The position numbers and the translations under genes are program-made. This document shows, piece after piece, positions 32,601-44,600 of a stretch of 64,000 bases of DNA. The DNA comes from Aplectana chamaeleonis (taxonomy: Eukaryota; Nematoda; Chromadorea; Rhabditida; Cosmocercidae): positions 69,501 to 133,500 of the forward strand of contig JAPDOI010001209.1 of assembly GCA_029168955.1 (NCBI GenBank), written 5' to 3'. Every line of letters starts with the position of its first letter. The first letter of the stretch is position 1. The notes beneath the pieces are model-generated. The model searched no databases. It had not been told where the DNA came from and saw only the letters and a program-made list of their open reading frames with translations.

Positions 32601-35600
32601 TTGTGAGCAAATTTAGAAATATCTTTTTCCGCTCTGCAGAACTTGATTTCTCGATTTCGAAAGTTTTTGTGTGAAAATGTTTTTAGGCCTGGAAGGTAGG
32701 TACCTTGCATGCCACAATCTGCATTTTAGGCACCTAGTGTTTTTCACTTTTTGCAAGAAGGGTGATATTGCGTTGACATAAGAACGGTAGAGTGCGATAG
32801 ATACTGAATAGGTACCCTAACGATCTCAAAGATTACGACTTTTGCGACTTGTGCAACGTTAGGTCTGGCGTTGTTGTGGACCAGTGTGACATGGCCGCGT
32901 CAGATGAATAGCCTCATTCGTACGGGATGTCTCGGTATTATAGAAGTTCTCGTCGTCTGTCATGTTCTTTTCGAGCATTTCTGAGTGCAGCAGACCCTCC
33001 CAATCCGGCCAGACGCAGATCTTTCAAGGGAACTACTTTAAAGGCACAGTACACCCTCAGATATGAATTTTGAGATTTTCGTGTATTTGTGTAGAAGAGC
33101 TCTCCTGTATAACACGTGCCAAATGCCAGATCTCATTTCCCCCAAATAAGCGAGTAATAAGCGACCACCACAGGCCCGACCCCCTAACAGATTTTCGCTG
33201 CCGAGATGTCGTACGTTCGTGCCGTGGCAGTGTGGAGGAAAGAAGACCACCTCCGTGCAAACCGACGTCAATCCCTCCGCGGAGAGGGTTTTTGTCATGG
33301 GAGAGGTGCTGGCTGGCCGCAGCTCTCCTGAAGATCTTACTGCAAAGAGCCGGCGTCGAGAGGAACCCAGGACCCGCGAAGAAGAAGTACCCATGTGCCA
33401 CATGCGACAGAGATGTCAATTGGTATGGAACCAGCGTCCAATGTTTTGGATGCGAAAGGTGGGTGCACTTCTCTTGTTCGGGTCTCAGTTCTGTGAGGCA
33501 CCACGATTCTTCCTTTCGTTGTATTGTGTGCTCCGCCTCCAGTAACTCCATTTCCTCATCTACCAACCGCCCCCTATCTATTGTACATATCAATCTCAAT
33601 GGAATTGGCGCCAAGCTTTCTGAGTTATCTCTCTTTGCGCGTAATCATCACCCGGATGTTATTATGATTCAGGAAACCAAACTCTTTCCCTCTGCTACCT
33701 CTCGACGTCCAACCATCCCGGGCTATACTGCTTTTCATAGTCCTAGGTCATCTCAGGGAGGCGGAGTCTCTACTTTTGTTCTGTCGTCTCTTCCTCTCAC
33801 ATCATTCCAAACACTCCAGTGGATGGCACTCTCGAGTACATCCCCATCCATCTACCTCTAAAAACACCACTTTCTCTTTTCAACATATACATTCCTCCTC
33901 CTACATCCTGTCCACCAACCTAAAACCCTATCCCTCTACCCAAGCAGCTGTATGACTACTCTCTATCTCCCTCAATTGTCTTTGCGGGTGACTTCAATGC
34001 TCACACGTTCTGCTCATCGCTTGACTCTGATGCTAGAGGAAATGACGTCGAAGAATGGGCGGAGGAGTGCGATCTGGTTATCCTTAACGATGACCAGCCC
34101 ACTCGTCTCCCTGCCTACGGCCGATCTTCCAGCCCAGACATCTCCCTTGTCTCTTCTAATCTCTCTAATGCCTGCTCTTGGTCTACATCCACAACTCTTT
34201 CCAGTGATCACATACCGGTCTTTGTCAATATCGATCTCTCTAACTCTCTTGCTCCCTATACAGGTGTTCGTCATCGTTCTTATCTCAATTTAGGCCTTGC
34301 AGACTGGAGCCTGTTCAGGGAGGTTGCACTCCGCCAAGCGGCCGAATATCCGTGGAATGGCAATGTACACCAGAAGGAGCGCCACTTCTCTGATGCCATC
34401 CGGAAGGCGATGAAAGCTGCGATCCCTGAAGGTCGTGTCAAGACCTTCTTTCCCAATGTCACCAGGGAGACACTGCAGAAGATAAGGACAAGGGACGCAA
34501 AGAGAGCTGCTGATCATCTTGACCCAGACATTGCCGAGCTGGATAATGAGATCAGGATGGACCTTGATAGGCACAAGAAAGAATCTTGGGAAAAGTTCAC
34601 TGAGAAGATGAACTTCAGGAGTGATGCTGCAGCAACGTGGAAGGCTTTGAAAAGGATCTCCGGAAAGTTCACCTCCGCCAACAATTCCACGATTGAATTC
34701 GACGGCGGAGTCTTTAAGTCAGGAAAGAGGCCGCAAATGCTCTTGGGAAGCATTTTTTCATAACTAAAACAAAAAGAGAGAAGCAGAATAGAATAACTGT
34801 TCGGGAACTCTGTAAATTGCCACTTATGGCTGAAGATGATGCAGTCACGCCCGCTCAGGTCGAGAAGGTTATCAAGGAAATGAGTAACTCGAAGGCAGTA
34901 GGGCCAGATGGCTTGAGCCCAGCAGTTCTAAAGAGACTGCCAAGTGAACTACTACCCCTGCTCGCTGACGTCATTAATACATCGTTTCGGACCTGTACAT
35001 TACCTCAAGATTGGAAAGTAGCACGCGTCATCCCATTGCCTAAGCCGGGTAAATCACCATCCACGGCAAAAGGTTACAGGCCAATCAGTCTTCTCTCACC
35101 TATTGCCAAAGTTGCGGAAAAATTGGCTGTGGAGGAGCTCTCCGAACACAATAGCAAACAAAAGCATCAACATGGTTTCCGTAAGCTACATTCCACCACT
35201 ACGGCCCTACTGGAAATTGTGAGCTATGTTTTGGACGGCTTCAATGCCATGAAACCTCAGCGAACCGTAGGTGTAGCCCTCGATCTAACGAAGGCTTTTG
35301 ACACTGTAAACTTGGGCATTTTGTCGGAGAGCCTGTTAAGGTCTACCATTCCGCCCTGGCAGAAGCGGTGGATAACCGCATTCACCAAAGGACGTCGGGC
35401 AAATGTGCTATTTCAAGGGCACGTCTCCAATAGCATCCCAATCGCCGCCGGCGTACCTCAAGGAGGAGTTTTATCGCCTGCTCTTTTTAGTCTGTATATT
35501 GAAGATCTACCCGTTCCATCCCAAGACATCAAGGTCGTTGCATATGCGGATGATATTACTATACTATGTCGGGATCGCGACATAAATGTAGCTGCCAGTA

Positions 35601-38600
35601 AGATCAATGACTACTTGATCGAGTTGAAATGTTTTCTCGATAGCAAGATGCTTACGGTCTCTGCCGCTAAATCATCCGTCACAGTCTTTTCCACTGTTTC
35701 TGCGGAGCACAGTGCTCATCCCATGGTGAAATGGGACGAAACTCGCCTGCCGGCCGCCCGATTCCCTAAGCTGCTCGGACTCGTGTTGGACCCTTCGCTG
35801 AGGTTTCATAAGAACACTGAGCAGAAGCAAGCTGCAGTGAAAACAAGACTTAACGTCCTACGTGCTCTCGGCGGAACGTCCTGGGGATGCAGTAAAGAAA
35901 CGATCCTGACCACGTACAAGGCCATCGTACAGCCCGCCCTGGAGTATGCTGCACCAGTCTGGCAGCATATCGTGTCGGACACATCCTGGTCCAAGCTGCA
36001 GCGCATCCAAATGGAGCATTGCGAATCGCAACAGGCTGTTCTAAAGCTCTCCAATAGAGCACCTACATGCCGAAGCTCGCATCCTGCCAGTTAAGGACCA
36101 CTGCCAACTCCACGCACAACAGCTGTACATAAACATTCTGAAGCAGCCAAATCATCCGTCGCGAAGAGTATTAGACCCCGTGAGAGAGAGGTATAAGAAA
36201 GCCGTTTGCTGATGCTCCCACGAAAATCAATATACAGAGATGGACTAACGCACAACAAGAACGCCTCCGTCTCTTACGTGCTGAGCATACCCAATTCGTC
36301 AAGGATCACTTGTGCAAGACCGCCGTAAACTCCATTCTCGGAGTCGTGCCGCCTGAGGTCAGCGAAACCGAGATGGAACTCGGTAGGCGTGCCAGGTGCA
36401 CCCTTGCCTCATTGCGCTGCGGGCACTCCCCCATGCTTATGTCTTATTTACATAAGATCGATAGCAGCAGACCTGACGAGTGCCCGGATTGTGGTAATAA
36501 AGGGCATACTACTGCGCACCTTTTCAACTGCCCGATGAGACCGACATCGTTAACAACAGTAGATCTGTGGACGAATCCGACGCTTGTGGCTCAGTTCCTC
36601 AGTCTATGACAGGACCCTTTCTGTGGCTGCAGAAGAAGAAGAAGAACAGATTTTCGAACTTGATATCGGCTCGATGAATGTATGAATTCCAACAAGTCGT
36701 CGTTCTTCAGTCCAATACTGGACTGTCTCGTTATCCTGGCTTTCTCTCATGCAACGCTTGCGAATGAAGAGAAATGCAGGCCTGAGACAACTCGTCCACC
36801 ACTTTTCACCCTCAAAATCTAGGCATCTTTGAAGAGCCATAACTCTGTTCAAAGGGGTTTTGGACGATTTCAGAGATACCACTGTGATCAGCGTGTGACT
36901 CTCTCCAAGATCAGCATGAAATCCAAAAATTAATTTTTTGGATGTCCGGCGCCTTTAAGCCGTACTAACCATTCCAAATGGAATGCATTTTCCTAGAAAT
37001 AATTTTGGACTTAGAGTCCGAATATGTCCTTTGCAGCTGTCTGGAATCATTTTGGGAAAGGTTATAAGCGTTTTTCAAAGAATCGTGGCAAGGTGATGAC
37101 AATTTTTGGGGTGTTTTGAAAAAAGTGCTGATTGCACTCGATACTTTTACGTAGGGGTAGTCTATTGTGTTGAACACGAAATCCGCTTGTCGAAATTCTG
37201 AGGTTTACTGTGGGTTACGATAGGTGCCATGCCATATAGGGGGCGAAACCTACCTTAATAATTCGAAAATCGACAAATGAGCGTAAAATTCGTAATCAGC
37301 ACCCAGAATAACTCCCGTATAGAAGTTTTGAGGCAATTTAAAAAATCGATAATCTGGTTGCAGATTCGTCTTCAACATTCCAAATAGCTTCCAGAGAAAA
37401 AATTGAGCCATATCTATGGGAGCGGAGCGTACTGGAAATTGTCAAAAGACGCGTTTTGCCTTCAGATTTTCTCCCGATGGAAAGCTTCGAACAAACAAAG
37501 TCGCAAATTCCGGAAAATCGACAAATGAACCTCAGATTTGCGATCAATGCAGCAAATAGCACCCATGGAGAAGTTTTAGGTCAAATCTGAAACATTTTTC
37601 CTGAACGCTCTCAGAATCCCCTATTTGGTAGAAGTAAACGCTCAGACGACAATCCGCACAAGTCTAAAACGCTATCACTCTATGCTACGTTCCAATAATG
37701 TTCTTTCACCCAAACTCCGTACATGGGGATATAGTGTGCCCTGAACACTATTATGAGGTCGGTTTCCAGATTTTCGAAAGAATTCTGGGCGGTTTTGAAG
37801 GTGTTGGGGTTCGAAAATCAAGGGGAAAACGTCTATAACTATTTTCAGAGTGATTCTAGGCAGCTGCGAAGGGAATAGTCAAACTTTACGTCCAAAATTC
37901 GTTCTAGAAAAATTAATTTTTATCTTGATTCGTGTGTGTGGCTAATAGTAGTTTTCTTTTTCTGTGCTTGGCAAACTACTTCTGTGCTACGCTTTGATAT
38001 GGCGCCCAGTCAAGCAGATACGGCGGCTGTTCAAACTCGATTAAAAGTGGAAAACGGCATGTGTTGAACGAGCAGATTTTTTTCTCCAAGACCTTTCATT
38101 TCTGAGCATAAAAATCGGAAAGCTCAAGTTGTCCGAAACTCCTGTGGAGCAGAAAAATATGTTCATCAAGATTCACTCACTTCGTCGCATAACGCGCTTG
38201 TCGCTATGAAACAATTGCGAAAACTAAACTTCACGAATTTATTCCCCAACCTAATAGTTTCCCATCGCCTTTTCCACTCAATTTTCTGTCCCTTCCTATT
38301 ATTTTGTAAGTAATCAAATCTTGTAAGCTCTCGTTGCAGCTATACCATGAATATTCTCTAAACTAATGCTTCTAAGTTTTATTCGCTTGTGATTTACAGT
38401 GCCTGAAGAGAATGATCATGATAGGACGTTGAACGAAGAAAGCGCTGGAGTTGGGTCGCAAGGGCGAGCTGGAGAAGGCTGTTCAACTCCTCACTCTATA
38501 GCTGATCACACGTTTGCACCTCTGCGGACTATCGATGTTTCTGCTGTTCAAGCCCCGGAGAGCTCTCGGATCCAAGTAAGTTTCCATGATTAGGAATGAA

Positions 38601-41600
38601 GAAGGTTGACAAGTCTAGCCGAAGTGTGCAGAGGTGCTTCACTGGGCGTTAGTGTTCATAAACCGCGCCCATTTGTCTTCAACTCATCTCCTTCGTGAAT
38701 AGAATGAGACATATGGGCGATATTAGGTCTTAAGACGGCTGCCAACCGAAGGTTGCATCTTATTGACCGAGTGGCAGATCTAATAAGGGATGACTCTGAG
38801 CATTAAGTGGAGTTTCTTAAAACGGTCGGCGGAGGGTTGTGGGGGAGACAAAAAGAAACAATTTAAGATTTTAAAATCTCACTCAGTCTTCTCGGGTAGA
38901 TCACTCTTCAACGCCAGCACGGCACATGCGTGACGCGCGAGCGTGGCGTCAGAGCATGGATAGTTTCTGCGAGCGTTACGTGCCTGCGGAGACTATGAAT
39001 GCTTTAGCGGCGACGCCACGGCGGAGCGGGTTAAAGAACCTCATTTTTTACAAACGAGCAAAGTCTGTACACGCGTTAACCATCGCGATAGTAGAGGTTT
39101 GTAATGGAATAAATTATAATGAAATTAATTGATGATGGGTTAATAGCCAAAATAATGAAAAAGTCATGACGGCCGTCGTCGCCATGTCGGAGAGGGCGCC
39201 ACGCGCGTTCCGCGCGGACGTGGCGTCAGGCGATTCATACTCCAACGCCACGCCCGTGTGTCACGCGCTTTCCGAGCTGGCGTTGATTATGAATAACGCC
39301 TAAGCGTCTCACATCATGGCGCGTGACTCCAATGGCTGTATTCATGAAAACTGGGAGCCTCCCGGGAAGGTCCAAAGTCCATTCGCTATTGGGCCAGTTT
39401 CCGATGTCACACTTTCCTGGGTATCCGATAGGTAGACAGGAGGGCTCTCGGCTAAGTGGCGAGTAGATAGGTGGGTTTCTAGCCACCTGGCGGGTAGACG
39501 GAGAGAATCGCGGCTACCTGCGACGTCGAGCCTGCGTTTCAGAACGTGATCAATATGTTACTTACGGGCAGCGCGCCCTCTGCCCGTCCACCCGCGTAAT
39601 CGAGGCCGGGCATGCTGTGCCCGCCGGAATGCATTGATAGCGGAGGTGAGACACAGCAGCCTTCTGCGGGGAGCTACTCATGCCTGTCTCTGCTCTGAAA
39701 GGTGGCGAAGAGGGGACCGCTACTGGTGAAATCTCGACAAGGGAGGCACAAAACTGGTGGCCATACGCCTGGCACGGGAGGGTTACGCCCCCTTCCTGCG
39801 CTCGCGGTTTCATGAATACGGTCACAGATCGATCTGTTCTGAAACGTCGTATAATATAATAACAATGCATGGTTCGATACGGGGTGCGATGCACGGTCTG
39901 AGTTCTAGAGGTCTTAGGATGGGTCTGACAGTGGGGAGGACCGTTTTGTGAAAAAAGGCTCAGGTACATGGGAACTTCAAAAAATCTCTAGAATGTGGAA
40001 TGAGTTGCAGTTCTGCACCGATCCTAGTTGTAGTTGATGGGCTGCAGAGGTCTTCCAGTCATCGTTGGGCTTTCTTTCTCAGGCCTCAGTGCTACAAGAT
40101 TGCGCCGGGCAGCTACTTAGCAGTGAGGGGTAGTCCGTGCCGCCGACTCGCGTGCCGCGCCATCGTTCGATAAGGACAAGATCCACGGGTGAAGTCACGA
40201 GTGAATATGCTGCGTACGGTCAGCACTGGGGCAGCTGCTCACGTACAGCGCGGTGAATGTGAGTGTCTATCGCCCAACCCGAGATCTTGAAAAGTTAATC
40301 TCAAAATGGTGGGAGAACTCTGGAAGTCGAACTACCCCCTCCATTCAACATCCTTCCGTATGAGTGGTTTTCGAAGATGAAACAATTGTTAGGTTCTTTT
40401 TCAATTTTTGGGACGGCAACTGTCGGTTACGGTAGAAGAATGGCGTGTACTCTTAGTAACCTATCGTAGTCGTCCGAAAAGTCGAAAACAATTTTCGAAT
40501 TTCTAAAAGTTTAGCTTCCTGGCAAAAGTAATGATTTGGCAGTGTTATAATTTCAAGAAATCAAAAATTTGAATTTTTTTTTCAAAAACGTCCTGCAATA
40601 TCTTTAAAAATGATTTGGCGCAAAATAACCACAAGTAATGAAAAAACTGGGAAATGTAGTGAAATGATTAACATCGGATTTGGCGGTCAGTCGTAGGCCA
40701 ACATTTTATACGTAGTGAGAGACGAGGTATAGGATTTTAAAAGCTTCTCCGTTAAACTTATCAAAGCTAAATCAAGCGCGCATCGGATTTTAGCGTTACG
40801 TTTACATAGCTTGACCCACCCTGATTTCCGTATTACAGCTTCAATGAAATGTTTTAAGGTTTCCGTTGCGCGCTTGATTTAGCTTTGATAAGTTTAACGG
40901 CGAAGCTTGTAAAATCCTATACCTCGTCTCTCACTACTTATAAAAAGTTGGCCTACGGCTGACCGCCAAATCCGATGTTAATCACTTCACTACATTTCCC
41001 AGTTTTTTCATTACTTATGGTTATTTTGCGCCAAATCATTTTTAAAGATATTTCCAGACGTTTTTTAAATTTTTTTTTAACTTTTTGATTTCTTGAAATT
41101 ATAACATTGCCAAATCATTACTTTTGCCAGGAAGCTAAACTTTTAGAAATTTCATATATTTTCCCCAAAGGTTCCCTTTTTGACCTGATTTTTTTTATCG
41201 AATCCCATTTTGGAGAGGCGAAACCTCTTATGACAGCTTTCGCCTTCCGTAAATAATGAAATCGGTAGCAACCATAAAAAACGACTCTCACTTTCCTACT
41301 GAGACCCCGCACCCTTTCTACGGCGTCCGGCGCACTCCCACATGGGTCGCGCACACTTTTTACGGCGTCCTGCGCACTCCCACTGGGATCCCGAACATTT
41401 TATACTGCGTCCTGCGCACTCTCACTGGGATCCCGAACATTTTATACGGCGTCCTGCGCATTCCCACTATGGTCATACACACTTTCTACGGCGTCCTGCG
41501 CATTCTCACTGGAACCCGTACACCTTCTACGGCGTCCTGCACATTCCCACTGAAGCCCGCACACCTTCTACGGCGTCCTGCACACTTTCTACGGCGTCCG

Positions 41601-44600
41601 GCGCAGTCTCACATGGGTCGCGCACATTTTTTTACGGCGTCCGGCGCACACCCACTGGGGTCCCATACATTTTTTACGGCGTCCTGCGCACTCCCACTGG
41701 GATCTCGTACGTTTTTTACGGCGTCCTGCGCACTCCCACTGGGATCCCGTACATTTTATACGGCGTCCTGCGCATTCCCACTATGGTCATACACACTTTC
41801 TACGGCGTCCTGCGCATTCTCATTGTAACCCGTACACCTTCTACGGCGTCCTGCACATTCCCACTGAAGCCCGCACACCTTCTACGGCGTCCTGCACACT
41901 CCCACTGGGGTCCCGCACACTTTCTACGGCGTCCGGCGCAGTCCCACATGGGTCGCGCACATTTTTTTACGGCGTCCGGCGCACACCCACTTCGGTCCCG
42001 CACACTTTATGCGGCGCCCTGCGCACTCCCACTGGGGTCCCATACATTTTTTTCGGCGTCCTGCGCACTCCCACTGGGATCTCGTACGTTTTTTACGGCG
42101 TCCTGCGCACTCCCACTGGGATCCCGTACATTTTATACGGCGTCCTGCGCATTCCCACTATGGTCATACACACTTTCTACGGCGTCCTGCGCATTCTCAC
42201 TGGAACCCGTACACCTTCTACGGCGTCCTGCACATTCCCACTGAAGCCCGCACACCTTCTACGGCGTCCTGCACACTCCCACTGGGGTCCCGCACACTTT
42301 CTACGGCGTCCGGCGCACTCCCACATGGGTCGCGCACATTTTTTACGGCGTCCGGCGCACACCCACTTCGGTCCCGCACACTTTATGCGGCGTCCTGCGC
42401 ACTCCCACTGGGGTCCCGTACATATTTTACGGCCTCCTGCGCATTCCCACTGGGGGATCGCTCACTTTCTACGGCGTCCTGCGCACTCCCACTGGGTTAC
42501 CGTACACCTTCTACGGCGTCCTGCGCATTGCCACTGGGGGATCGCTCACTTTCTACGGCGTCCTGCGCACTCCCACTTGGGGGCCCGCACACTTCCTACG
42601 ATGTTCTGCGCACTCCCACTGGGTTACTGCACACCTTCTAGGGCGTCCTGCACACTCCCACTGAGGGCCCGCACACTTTCTACGGCGTCCTGCGCACTCC
42701 CATTTGGGGGCCCGCACACTTTCTACGGCGTCCTGCGCACTCCCACTGGGTTACCGTACACCTTCTACGGCGTCCTGCGCATTCCCACTGGGGGATCGCT
42801 CACTTTCTACGGCGTCCTGCGCACTCCCACTTGGGAGCCCGCACACTTCCTACGACGTTCTGCGCACTCCCACTGGGTTACTGCACACCTTCTAGGGCGT
42901 CCTGCACACTCCCACTGAGGGCCCGCACACTTTCTACGGCGTCCTGCGCACTCCCATTTGGGGGCCCGCACACTTTCTACGGCGTCCTGCGCACTCCTAC
43001 TGGGTTACCGTACACATTCTACGGCGTTCTGCGCATTCCCATTGGGAGCCCCCACGCTTTCTACGGCGTGCCGCGCACTCCCACTTTGGTCCCGCATACT
43101 TTCTACGGCGTCCTGCGCACTCCTCACATCCTCTTTACACCAACCGTCTCAAAGAGAGAACAATCTTGGCCGGAAGCCTATCATCAGCTATGTTGATTTT
43201 CATTAGTTCATTTTCGAAGCTCAGTGAACGTCGGGTGGTTTACAATAACATGTTTACATGTTTTTTCCCGTCTTGACCCTCAATTTTAAGGTTCCGCTAA
43301 AATTGAGCGTTCAACTCTAAAATTAAATAGGAGCTAGCTGCATCCATATCCAGCCTCCTGGCAAAAAAATTAGCTTTCTAGCTCAATTTTAACTGGTAGC
43401 CCAAGATCGTGAACGCCGTCTGAAAAAAAAGGAGATTAACAATTTTCGACCAAAATCATGTGGTTTTCTCCATTTTTCTCGAGTGCCAAGAAACGATTCC
43501 AAACCATTTCTTGGTACATACACCAACTCTTTTCGCTCTTTCCAATGGAGAAAAACCGCATCTCCACAGTTACTCTGAACGGTGATTTCGGAATCGCAGA
43601 GTTGCGCATGGGCGAGTTAAAGCCAAATCTGGTGCGCGCTTCGCGCGCACCACAATTAGGATTGAGTGTCTCAAGTAGCCCCCTGGACAAAGTTTGGGTT
43701 CAGAAAAAAATCGAAATTCCAGTCCCACACACCGTTTTGAGCTTTTAATTTTCTAATGTTGATTTTGGGTAAGGTATCCTCTAAGTTCTCATCACTAGTA
43801 GTATGAATATTTTTGCAAGCTTGGGTTAGAGTTAGAGTTTATTACTTTTACTTAGGCAAGTGTGCAATTGCAAACAAAACAATTTATTTTATTTTTCTAG
43901 CCTCTGAATACGCAAAAATGGTTTTCCCTGTGCAATTATAGACTCCTGGAAGTGTATCATGAAACCGCGAAGTTGCGTAATCTATAGTTGGTTACATTAG
44001 TTGGAACAAAGTTACCGAAAGAAAGCGTGATCTTTGTAAAAGCTTTAAGCGGATCACTTGTTCGGATTCAGTGCCTCAATCAATGTATAGAAGCGGTGAA
44101 CTATAAAACTGTTCACCGGGAAGCAACTATGAAATTTCCGGCGGCACCGCCATGGGCGCTGCGTGGTAAAGATGGGCGTCAACGTATTTGCTCACACAAT
44201 AGCCTATGATAATCCTAGCATTATTTATGATGAGGTGGACTCGAACTATTATACTAGTAGTGATACGAATTGTGAACAGTCATGGCGTATCGAGCTGAGC
44301 CGCCATGGCGGTACTAAGTGGGCGACTTGTGCGTGCCGCGCGGTGAATAGTTTCACAGTCCACCGTTCGTCTCGCGCGTGCCGCGCTTGCGTTGAGGACT
44401 GCAAAAGATGTCCAATGGAAGGGTAGGTACCTTTACGGTAGTCTGTCTTCCTAGTTGCGATGAATCGTTGAGGCAATTCCCGGGATAGCCTACTCCTAGG
44501 GGTACCATGTAGCAGGCACGGGTCGCACTGGCACTTTCAGTTCCCTTTTGTCAGCACAGGTCGCGTTGGCGCCAACCTGGTGCACGTGTGCTCTAACATA

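Larger units (their letters stand above)
33070..36645 (+). mobile_element. LINE-B non-LTR retrotransposon, near full length, frameshifted
   Basis: The most complete LINE-B: N-terminal region with 2A-like peptide, PHD-like finger, APE endonuclease, RT, C-terminal Cys/His block and 3' (GAA)n tail (GCAGAAGAAGAAGAAGAA at 36629-36646). It lies in the intron between host exons 4 and 5, same strand. At least four frame changes (near 33830, 34300-34410, 34760-34817 and 36012-36310) make it non-coding as a whole. Upstream of 33070, homology to the inverted fragment at 53333-53438 starts at about 33199, so the true 5' end is not fixed. Confidence 0.9.

Noticed and set aside
33057..33614. 185-codon minus frame over the LINE-B 5' region
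   Set aside because: Antisense to the conserved 2A/zinc-finger frame, which has the domain evidence.
39562..39969. 135-codon minus-strand frame
   Set aside because: No domain, no partner elsewhere, and overlapped by a + strand frame; composition looks like chance.
41278..43128. CRISPR-like array
   Set aside because: Units are contiguous with no unique spacers, and the genome is eukaryotic.
41256..43206. Long open frames (300, 252, 210, 190 codons) as protein genes
   Set aside because: They exist in all three forward phases because the 42-bp repeat has no stop; no start context, splice or domain.
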